Shown: positions 1-5,477 of the stretch, piece by piece
Layout: each line of letters opens with the position of its first letter
Position numbering within the stretch: the stretch's first letter is position 1
Source: Spirochaetaceae bacterium UBA4077
Lineage (GTDB): Bacteria; Spirochaetota; Spirochaetia; Treponematales; Rectinemataceae
Assembly (NCBI GenBank): GCA_002383375.1
Contig: DFYR01000034.1
Span: forward strand, 1-6,722
Direction: 5' to 3'
Length of the DNA stretch: 6,722 bases
Position numbers and translations under genes: made by a program
Notes under the pieces: generated by a model
Told to the model about the DNA's origin: nothing
What the model saw: only the letters and a program-made list of their open reading frames with translations
The model's database searches: none

Positions 1-437
1 CCCACCTGCACACTAATGAGGCCGATCCTGAACAGAGGGCCGCTGCCGGTGAGGACTTCGGGGAAGGCGATGGGGAAGCCGTGGTTAAAGGAGTGGGAGA
101 GTATATCGGTGATGATGAATCCCATGCCCATGGAAACGACCATGGTGGAGTTGACATCTACCTCGCCCCGCTTTTTCATCACCTTCTGGAAGATAGGGGC
201 GCTGATCACGTTGAGCAGAATTGAAGAGACAACCCCCGCCAGTATGCCCAGAAGGAGATTGTTGCCCGTTGCGTTAAGCACCACCCACACGATGTACATG
301 GAGAATACCACGACCACGGGGTAGGAAAAGTGGATGATCAGTGCCACTAGCAGCAGAAGGTTGAATCCAGTGGCCAGAAGCACGTAGATGCTTCCCAGCG
401 AAAGTCCGTTGATAATTTGCGCTATGAATACTTGCAT
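1..437 (-). CDS. livH: LivH-type branched-chain amino acid ABC transporter permease (3' end outside window)
   Basis: This is the inner-membrane permease of a HAAT-family importer, expected to pair with a LivM-type permease and with the LivG/LivF ATPases encoded just upstream. Only the first 145 codons are visible; the family is usually about 290-300 residues, so roughly half is missing past base 1. The start matches LivH proteins well (MQVFIAQIINGLSLGSIYVL). It is followed by hydrophobic segments at about residues 17-36, 40-58 and 63-85, then a basic loop (KKRGE, near 93-97). The ATG at 437 lies 3 nt after the livF stop, with a GGAG Shine-Dalgarno at 446-449 inside the end of livF, so translation is probably coupled. 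Oddly, the N-F-A-H-G signature usual after the first helices reads I-H-F-S-Y-P here (about residues 35-40), so the transported solute may not be a branched-chain amino acid. Family assignment is firm; substrate is not. Confidence 0.5.
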   Translation of the reverse strand, partial: MQVFIAQIINGLSLGSIYVLLATGFNLLLLVALIIHFSYPVVVVFSMYIVWVVLNATGNNLLLGILAGVVSSILLNVISAPIFQKVMKKRGEVDVNSTMVVSMGMGFIITDILSHSFNHGFPIAFPEVLTGSGPLFRIGLISVQV

Positions 438-440
438 GGC

Positions 441-1184
441 TCAGGCTCCAAGATAGGCTGCTTTGACACCGGGGTCATTCAGCAGTTGGCCGGCTGTCCC
501 GGTGAGCGTCACATTCCCAGTCTCCAGAACGTATCCCCTATGGGCGGCTTTTAGTGCCTTGTAGGCGTTCTGCTCGGAAAGCAGAATCGTATAGCCCTCT
601 TTGTTGAGCATCTGGAGAATAGTGAATATGTCATTGACGACGATGGGCGCCAGGCCTATCGAAGGTTCGTCCACCAGGATGAGCTTGGGCGCGGACATGA
701 GCCCCCGGGCAATGGAGAGCATCTGCCGCTCGCCGCCCGAAAGGGTCTTGGCCACTTGGTTTTTCCTCTGTTTGAGGATGGGAAACCAGGCGAAGATCCG
801 TTCCAGGTTCTTATCCTTGTTCTGCAGGTTGTGATGCGCTCCCAGGAGGAGGTTGTCCATCACCGACATCGAGGCGAATACGCCTCGGCCTTCGGGAACG
901 AGGCAGACGCCCTTGCGCACATTCTTGTCCACGGGCTCCTTGTCGATCCGCTGCCCGTCGAAGGTGATGGTCCCCGATTTGGAGGGGGTTATGCCGAGGA
1001 TCGAGGAAAGCAGTGTTGTCTTGCCTGCGCCGTTCGCACCGATGAGCACCACGATCTCCCCGGGGAAGACTTCGATACTCACGCCCTTAAGCGCGTTGAT
1101 GTGCCCGTAGGAAACCGAGAGATTCTCCACCTTGAGAAGCGGCGTTCCCGAAGGGGAGGCTGTATTTTTTTCATTCTGCGCCAA
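441..1184 (-). CDS. livF: LivF-type branched-chain amino acid ABC transporter ATP-binding protein
   Basis: This is a cytoplasmic ATPase subunit of a HAAT-type importer, 247 residues, near the family's usual 235-245. Visible motifs are Walker A GANGAGKT (49-56), the LivF-typical V-P-E-G-R in the Q-loop region (96-100), signature LSGGE (148-152), Walker B ending in D172-E173, and S-E-Q-N (203-206) where other ABC proteins have the switch histidine. The last three variations are normal for LivF and separate it from LivG. The chosen start is a TTG at 1184-1182, because a GGAGG sits 6 nt upstream (1191-1195) and no in-frame ATG occurs before the conserved K-V-E-N-L-S region. This gives a polar N-terminal extension of about 17 residues and a 14-nt overlap with livG. 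A GTG near residue 19 is an alternative start but lacks a ribosome binding site. The gene lies between livG and livH, so the transporter genes here run G-F-H. Confidence 0.5.
   Translation of the reverse strand: MAQNEKNTASPSGTPLLKVENLSVSYGHINALKGVSIEVFPGEIVVLIGANGAGKTTLLSSILGITPSKSGTITFDGQRIDKEPVDKNVRKGVCLVPEGRGVFASMSVMDNLLLGAHHNLQNKDKNLERIFAWFPILKQRKNQVAKTLSGGERQMLSIARGLMSAPKLILVDEPSIGLAPIVVNDIFTILQMLNKEGYTILLSEQNAYKALKAAHRGYVLETGNVTLTGTAGQLLNDPGVKAAYLGA
446..449 (-). promoter_or_regulatory. Ribosome binding site of livH within the end of livF
   Basis: On the minus strand GGAG, formed by the last Leu-Gly-Ala codons of livF, is 8 nt upstream of the livH ATG at 437-435. The livF stop and livH start are separated by only three bases, which suggests translational coupling. 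Confidence 0.5.
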
Positions 1185-1926
1185 GGTAGGCCTCCAGTAC
1201 TTTGGGGTTTTTCTGCACGTCCGCAGGGATGCCCTCGGCTATCTTCTGCCCGAAATTGAGCACTGTGACGATATCCGAAACATTCATGAGCATTTTTACG
1301 TCGTGGCTCACCACGACGACGGTGATGCCCATATCCCTTACTTTGCGGATTATCTCATCCACCTCCTCTATCTCCTTGGCGCCCATGCCCGAGGCGGGCT
1401 CGTCAAGCAAGAGGAGCTTAGGCTCAGCTATGATAGCCCTGGCAATCTGCACCAGCTGACGCTCTGTCCATACCAGATCGGCGGACCAGCGATTCATGGA
1501 ATGGGTCAGTCCAGTTATCTCGATTATGTGTCGGGCCTTTTCCTCAATCTCCCTTTCCCGCTTGGCCTTGGTGAAGGGGAGCCTGAGGATAGTATCCTTG
1601 ACCACGGCGCCGACCGAGTCCTGGACGCCGGACATGACATTCTCGAGCACTGTCAGGTTGGGCACCAGCTTTCCGGCCTGGAAGGTCCGGTGGATTCCCT
1701 TGTTGGAAATAAGGTCAGCCCTCATGCCGGTGATATCCTCACCCAGGAAGCTGATGCTGCCTCCGTCGGGCTTAAGGACGCCGGTAATGCAGTTGAAAAG
1801 GGTTGTCTTTCCAGAACCGTTTGGGCCGATAATTCCGTGGATGCTTCCCTGCTTTACCTCCACATCCACCTTGCTCAGCGCCTGGAGAGCGCCGAAATTT
1901 TTACATAAGCCTTTGATTTTCAGCAT
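1171..1926 (-). CDS. livG: LivG-type branched-chain amino acid ABC transporter ATP-binding protein, atypical signature motif
   Basis: This is the second ATPase subunit of the importer, 251 residues, normal for LivG. It has Walker A GPNGSGKT (34-41), Q-loop glutamine Q83 in the LivG-like context R-T-F-Q, Walker B LLLLDEP with D175 and E176, a D-loop region S-G-M-G-A-K, and the switch histidine H208 in V-S-H-D. The C-terminal tail ending in A-Y-L-G-A-E is typical. The exception is the ABC signature: where LivG proteins usually have L-P/S-Y/G-G-Q before Q-R-R-L-E-I-A-R, this protein reads LVWTERQLVQIAR (151-163), losing the central glycine and the glutamine. The flanking helix is intact, so this is not a frameshift. 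The ATG at 1926 is 15 nt after the M20 gene stop, preceded by the purine-rich AGGGAAGAGG (1929-1938). The 3' end overlaps livF by 14 nt. Confidence 0.5.
   Translation of the reverse strand: MLKIKGLCKNFGALQALSKVDVEVKQGSIHGIIGPNGSGKTTLFNCITGVLKPDGGSISFLGEDITGMRADLISNKGIHRTFQAGKLVPNLTVLENVMSGVQDSVGAVVKDTILRLPFTKAKREREIEEKARHIIEITGLTHSMNRWSADLVWTERQLVQIARAIIAEPKLLLLDEPASGMGAKEIEEVDEIIRKVRDMGITVVVVSHDVKMLMNVSDIVTVLNFGQKIAEGIPADVQKNPKVLEAYLGAE
1191..1195 (-). promoter_or_regulatory. Ribosome binding site inside livG supporting a TTG start for livF
   Basis: On the minus strand GGAGG, formed by the Leu-Glu-Ala codons near the end of livG, lies 6 nt upstream of TTG at 1184-1182. The match and spacing make the rare TTG the best start for livF and imply coupling across the 14-nt overlap. 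Confidence 0.5.
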
Positions 1927-1941
1927 AGCCTCTTCCCTATG

Positions 1942-3192
1942 TTAGGATTGCCGTCGAGGCGCCGGAGACTCCGGATCCAAGTAGCGGCTCACGGTGAGCG
2001 CATATATCTTAGCGCATTCGAAAAGTTCCCCCACCTCCACATATTCATTTTTCTGGTGGGGAATCAGCCTGTTGCCCGGTCCGTTGACAAGGCAGGGTAT
2101 GCCCTTCCATGCGCTTAAGAAGGTGCCGTCGGTGGCGCCGGGTACCCCATTCCATATGGGTTCTTTTCCCGCCATATCGCGGTATGCTTGGGCTGATATA
2201 GCCGCTATGGGTTCATCCTTTTCGATGCCCACCACGGGCCTGTCCTCAATAAACTCGATGTCGGCGTTGAAATCCGGATCATCCTTCCCAAGCTTTGCAA
2301 TTATATCGCGCAAAGCCTGACGAACCTGATCATGATTTTGCGCAAGCGTTGTGCGGATATCCACGTAGCCCACGGCTTGGGCAGGCATTACGTTAAGCTG
2401 CGGAGGGCTTCCCGGTGGCGGTGCCTGCACCACGGTAAAGGTGATCGAAGGCAAGCCTAGGTAGGGATCTTTGCCGCAGCGCTTTTTCTCCGCCGTCTCG
2501 AACTCTTCGAAGGCGAGGATGATGCGAGCCAATCTAGTATTGGGATTGATCCCCGAAAGGGGCATGGCACCATGGGCCATCTTGCCATGTACTTTGACTA
2601 TTGCCCTTATGGCTCCCTTCATCGAGATGCAAAGGTTGTTCTCCTCTGGCTCCGGCACGAGGCAGGCGTCCACGATGTCAGCGTGTCCCTTCTTGATGTA
2701 ATCCTTTATACCGATCATCATACCTTCCTCGTCGCAGACCAGTCCTACCCTGAGCTTGCCCACCCAGGATTCTTTCGTTTTAACGAAAATCTTGGCCAGC
2801 TGCATGGCAATGGCATCGCCGGCCTTCATGTCACAGGAGCCGCGGCCAAAGATCTTGCCCTCCACCAGCTGGGCTCCGAAAGGTTCATAGTCCCAGGTGG
2901 CGGGATCTCCCTCGCTCACCACGTCGGTGTGCCCCTCGATCATGAGGCAGGGTCCGGGCTTTCCAGAATCGATGGTCAGGATAACATTCTCGCGATCCGG
3001 AGCAACTTCCTCAACCAGGGGTTCCACCCCTACTTCTTTTCGGAACCATTCGACAATGAAGCGGACCAGGTCCTTTTCGGTCCCGCCTTTTTCAGGTCTG
3101 ATCACCGAGTCGATGCGGACCAGAGCCCTGGTCAGTTCCACCAGCTCATTTTTATCTACAGCGGAAATAAAGTTTTTTTCTCTATCCTTCAC
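1942..3192 (-). CDS. M20 family metallo-amidohydrolase/peptidase (ArgE/DapE-like)
   Basis: This is a probable cytoplasmic di-zinc hydrolase that cleaves an N-acyl amide or dipeptide bond, 416 residues, within the usual range for ArgE/DapE/CPG2 relatives. The full metal-site set is visible: H88 and D90 in E-G-H-T-D-V-V, bridging D121 in G-S-C-D-M-K-A-G, catalytic-base E155 and ligand E156 in C-D-E-E-G, probable ligand E181 in V-P-E-P-E, and H379 in I-P-H-Q-K-N-E. The lid/dimerisation domain (about 190-310) includes H207 in K-M-A-H-G-A-M-P. No signal peptide is seen. The start is a GTG at 3192-3190, supported by TAAGGAG at 3201-3207 with 8-nt spacing. The gene sits between a dehydrogenase and an ABC importer and so probably acts on the imported compound. 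Acetylornithine deacetylase or succinyl-diaminopimelate desuccinylase are possible by family, but no arginine or lysine biosynthesis genes are nearby, so a catabolic hydrolase is more likely. The substrate is unknown. Confidence 0.5.
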   Translation of the reverse strand: MKDREKNFISAVDKNELVELTRALVRIDSVIRPEKGGTEKDLVRFIVEWFRKEVGVEPLVEEVAPDRENVILTIDSGKPGPCLMIEGHTDVVSEGDPATWDYEPFGAQLVEGKIFGRGSCDMKAGDAIAMQLAKIFVKTKESWVGKLRVGLVCDEEGMMIGIKDYIKKGHADIVDACLVPEPEENNLCISMKGAIRAIVKVHGKMAHGAMPLSGINPNTRLARIILAFEEFETAEKKRCGKDPYLGLPSITFTVVQAPPPGSPPQLNVMPAQAVGYVDIRTTLAQNHDQVRQALRDIIAKLGKDDPDFNADIEFIEDRPVVGIEKDEPIAAISAQAYRDMAGKEPIWNGVPGATDGTFLSAWKGIPCLVNGPGNRLIPHQKNEYVEVGELFECAKIYALTVSRYLDPESPAPRRQS

Positions 3193-3200
3193 TAACTAGG

Positions 3201-3207
3201 CTCCTTA
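3201..3207 (-). promoter_or_regulatory. Ribosome binding site fixing the GTG start of the M20 hydrolase
   Basis: On the minus strand TAAGGAG, a near-perfect anti-16S match, lies 8 nt upstream of GTG at 3192-3190 and directly after the reductase stop codon TAG. The 15-nt spacer between the two genes is filled by this site and its spacing, supporting the GTG as the real start. Confidence 0.5.
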
Positions 3208-4131
3208 CTATGCCTTGTGTATTTTATCGAGGGTTCTCACCAGGCGCGTAACCGTTTCATTGACCGGGACAGGAATGCCTAGCTCTTTGGCCTCCCGTAC
3301 GATCGCGCCGTTCATGAAATCTATCTCCGATTGTCTGTTCCTCTGGAAATCCTGGAGCATCGAAGAAAAATTCGCTCCTGTCTTGGCCGCGACATCGTAG
3401 ACCGCCGCCAGGGGATCGGGATAGCTGAGAGTGATTCCCCTAGCCTTGGCCACCGCCATGGCTTCCGCCACCATGTCGGCCATTACAGCCTTTATATCTT
3501 CAAACTCTAAAAGTCTGCCGTTTGTTACAGAAAGGAGGGCGGTCATGGCGTTGATGCCCACATTGATCAGAAGCTTGCTCCAGATCATGCCCGCCACGTC
3601 CTTGTCCACATAGATCTCGAAACCAGCCGCCGCGAGAGCCGCAGCCAATTCGGAGAGCTTGCTTTGGTCTCCGTCTGCCATGGCCATGTGGGTAGGCCCC
3701 TTGCCCGCGTGTCTGATCTTGCCCGGCCCCAGGAAAGTCGCACCCTGGGATGTCACGCCAGCAGCGGTGCGCTCGGGACCAAAATGTTTGCGCAGGATAG
3801 CCTCGTTGCCCAGGCCGTTCTGCAGGGTAAGCGCTATAGTGCCGGGCTTGGCGTAGGTCTTGAAGCTGGCGGCGGCTTCCTCGGTGTTGGTGGACTTGAC
3901 GAAGATGATCATCACATCCGAGTCCCGTACGGCTTCTGGATCGGAAGAAGCCTTAGGCCTGACCACTTTCACCGCCTTGGTAGCAGCATCCTCAATGGAC
4001 AGACCGTCCCTGTTGATAGCGTCCACGTGATCCTTGTAGACGTCGTAGAGCACGACATCGTGCCCGGAGGAGGCCAGGCCTCCTCCGAACAGGGATCCCA
4101 TGGCGCCGGACCCTATTATCGAGATCTTCAT
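3208..4131 (-). CDS. Ketopantoate reductase (ApbA/PanE) family 2-hydroxyacid/2-ketoacid oxidoreductase
   Basis: This is a 307-residue soluble NAD(P)-dependent oxidoreductase of the ApbA/PanE fold, at the usual length of about 300. The N-terminal Rossmann motif is GSGAMG (7-12), followed by V-K-S with K79 and Q-N-G-L-G-N with N105. The C-terminal helical domain carries the catalytic lysine K186 in W-S-K-L-L-I-N and the substrate-binding stretch S-S-M-L-Q-D (256-261) and S-E-I-D-F-M-N-G with E269. These match the key residues of E. coli PanE (K176, E256). The end of the second beta strand is Y-D-V (29-31), so D30-V31 replaces the arginine that binds the NADPH phosphate, which suggests NAD(H). 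The ATG abuts the aminotransferase stop codon (TAAATG), with AAGG 8 nt upstream. A biosynthetic pantothenate role is possible, but no other pantothenate genes are present. A catabolic hydroxyacid dehydrogenase or branched-chain ketoacid reductase fits the neighbours equally well or better. Confidence 0.5.
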   Translation of the reverse strand: MKISIIGSGAMGSLFGGGLASSGHDVVLYDVYKDHVDAINRDGLSIEDAATKAVKVVRPKASSDPEAVRDSDVMIIFVKSTNTEEAAASFKTYAKPGTIALTLQNGLGNEAILRKHFGPERTAAGVTSQGATFLGPGKIRHAGKGPTHMAMADGDQSKLSELAAALAAAGFEIYVDKDVAGMIWSKLLINVGINAMTALLSVTNGRLLEFEDIKAVMADMVAEAMAVAKARGITLSYPDPLAAVYDVAAKTGANFSSMLQDFQRNRQSEIDFMNGAIVREAKELGIPVPVNETVTRLVRTLDKIHKA

Positions 4132-5406
4132 TTACAGCGCCTTGAGGCTCTCGGCCAGGGCCGCGACAGCTGCACTCAACTCCTCTGAGCTAATCACTAA
4201 AGGAGGCTGGAAGCGGAGCACGTTGCCGTAGGTGCCGCCTACGCCGATGAGGAATCCCTTCTGGCGCATGGCCGCGCGGATCTTGCCCGCTTCCTCGTTA
4301 GCGGGGGTTTTCGCCTTGTCCCGGACCAACTCGATGCCGATCATGAGACCCGAGCCTCGCACATCGCCGATGAGGGGAGCTTTTTTCTGCAGTTCCTTGA
4401 GTTCGCCGATGACTTTTTCACCCTTGGCGAGAGCCTTTTCAGGAATCTTTTCCCGTAGCATGAAGTTGAGATTGGCTAGGCCGGCGGCGCAGGATACGGG
4501 GTTGCCGCCGAAGGTCGAAAGGTGGTCGCCGGGCTTGAAGGAATCGGCTATCTCAGGCCTCGCGATGAAGGCCGAGAGGGGGAAGCCGTCGGCGATTCCC
4601 TTGGCGAAGGTCATGATGTCCGGCTCGACATCGTAGTGCTCTACCGCAAAGAGCTTGCCCGAGCGGCCGTAGCCGCACTGGACCTCGTCGAGGAAGAGGA
4701 GGATGCCGTACTTGTCCAGAACCTTCTTGATTTCCTTATAGTATTCCTTGGGCGGAATGATAATCCCGCCTTCGCCCATCATGGTTTCTGCGATAAAGGC
4801 TGCGACGTCGCCTGCGGTGTCGAACTGGATCGTCCGCTCCAGCTGCTTGGCGCAGTACATGTCGCAGGCTGGATAGCTCATGGCGTAGGGGCAGCGGTAG
4901 CAATAGGCCGCCGGATGGAACGATATGCCGGATGCATAGGGGCCGCCGCCCTTCTTGCGGTCCTTGTTGCCGGTTATCGAGAGGGTAGCGAGGCTCCTGC
5001 CGTGGAAGGAGCCCTGGAGAGCGATAAATTCGGTTTTCTTGGTGAACTGCTTGGCCATGCGCATGGCGCCTTCGTTGGCCTCGGCTCCGCCATTGCCGAA
5101 GAAGGTTTTCTGGAGCCTTCCAGGGGTGACCTCGGCCAGCTTTTCCGCCAGGTCAGCCACGGGAATGGAATGATAAACGTAGGCGCAGGAGTGGACAACC
5201 TTGTCTATCTGCGCCTTGGCCGCCGCCGCTACCTCAGGGTTTACGTGACCTGCATTGGCAACGGCAATGCCTGCGTAGAGATCGGTATATACCTTGCCGT
5301 CCACATCGATAACCTTGCTGCCCGAGGCTCTTTCCACGACGATGGGCTCAACCGCTTTTACAAACGATGTGTTTACGTACTTCTTGTACTTCTCCATTGT
5401 ATCCAT
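4132..5406 (-). CDS. Class III PLP-dependent aminotransferase (AGXT2 / 4-aminobutyrate / beta-alanine type)
   Basis: This is a complete 424-residue fold-type I PLP enzyme that probably moves an amino group, often an omega-amino group, from substrate to pyruvate, glyoxylate or 2-oxoglutarate in the cytoplasm. Visible features are phosphate-binding G-G-A-E-A-N-E-G (106-113), S-F-H-G-R-S (133-138), PLP-pyridine D240 in F-L-D-E-V-Q-C-G-Y-G-R, Schiff-base lysine K269 in F-A-K-G, S-T-F-G-G-N-P (297-303) and R398 in L-R-F-Q-P-P-L. It lacks the sequence features I would expect of taurine:pyruvate aminotransferase. It resembles the alanine-glyoxylate aminotransferase 2 / GABA aminotransferase branch, including a C-Y-R-C-P insert with cysteines at 169, 172, 181 and 185. 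The ATG at 5406 has AAAGGAG 9 nt upstream (5416-5422); a second in-frame ATG three codons later is less well placed. The stop directly abuts the reductase start. The exact amino donor cannot be read from the sequence. Confidence 0.5.
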   Translation of the reverse strand: MDTMEKYKKYVNTSFVKAVEPIVVERASGSKVIDVDGKVYTDLYAGIAVANAGHVNPEVAAAAKAQIDKVVHSCAYVYHSIPVADLAEKLAEVTPGRLQKTFFGNGGAEANEGAMRMAKQFTKKTEFIALQGSFHGRSLATLSITGNKDRKKGGGPYASGISFHPAAYCYRCPYAMSYPACDMYCAKQLERTIQFDTAGDVAAFIAETMMGEGGIIIPPKEYYKEIKKVLDKYGILLFLDEVQCGYGRSGKLFAVEHYDVEPDIMTFAKGIADGFPLSAFIARPEIADSFKPGDHLSTFGGNPVSCAAGLANLNFMLREKIPEKALAKGEKVIGELKELQKKAPLIGDVRGSGLMIGIELVRDKAKTPANEEAGKIRAAMRQKGFLIGVGGTYGNVLRFQPPLVISSEELSAAVAALAESLKAL

Positions 5407-5415
5407 ACTACATAT

Positions 5416-5422
5416 CTCCTTT
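5416..5422 (-). promoter_or_regulatory. Strong ribosome binding site of the aminotransferase gene
   Basis: On the minus strand AAAGGAG lies 9 nt before the ATG at 5406-5404. It decides between the two in-frame ATG codons (residues 1 and 4) in favour of the first. Another ATG, immediately followed by TAG, lies between this site and the start but is only 2 nt from the GGAG and is unlikely to be used. Confidence 0.5.
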
Positions 5423-5445
5423 AGCTTGTTTTTAGCATAAACCTT

Positions 5446-5476
5446 GGGAGAGCCGCCTTCCGGGGCGGGTGCTCCC
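5446..5476 (-). other. GC-rich stem-loop just after the aldehyde dehydrogenase stop codon
   Basis: Read on the minus strand, an outer stem pairs GGGAG (5476-5472) with CTCCC (5450-5446). An inner stem pairs CCGCC (5468-5464) with GGCGG (5457-5453) around a six-base loop (CCGGAA), with a small internal loop of 3 by 2 bases. It begins one base beyond the stop codon. It is followed by AAGGTTTATGC, not a run of U, so it is not a canonical intrinsic terminator. It may be a partial terminator, a processing site or a 3'-end stabiliser that sets different levels for the dehydrogenase and the downstream genes. The pairing is seen directly; the role is inferred. Confidence 0.5.
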
Positions 5477-5477
5477 C

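Noticed and set aside
16..324. A 102-codon plus-strand open frame at the left end
   Set aside because: The minus strand here reads as the LivH N-terminal half with its characteristic start and hydrophobic helices, so the plus frame is a shadow.
1132..1908. A 258-codon plus-strand open frame opposite livG
   Set aside because: It mirrors livG codon structure, crosses the livF/livG boundary and shows no family features; livG on the minus strand has Walker A, Walker B and the switch histidine.
441..1926. A possible tandem duplication, because LivG and LivF are both ABC ATPases ending in A-Y-L-G-A
   Set aside because: They are the two standard paralogues of HAAT transporters and differ in the Q-loop, signature and switch regions; the shared tail is usual for both families.
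5407..5413. A minimal start-stop ORF (ATG TAG) between the ribosome binding site and the aminotransferase ATG
   Set aside because: The ATG is only 2 nt from the GGAG, too close for efficient initiation, and a six-base match of this kind arises easily by chance.
4522..5424. A 300-codon open frame on the plus strand opposite the aminotransferase
   Set aside because: It lies wholly antisense to a gene with full catalytic motifs, its translation shows no recognisable domain, and such long antisense frames are expected in GC-rich coding DNA.
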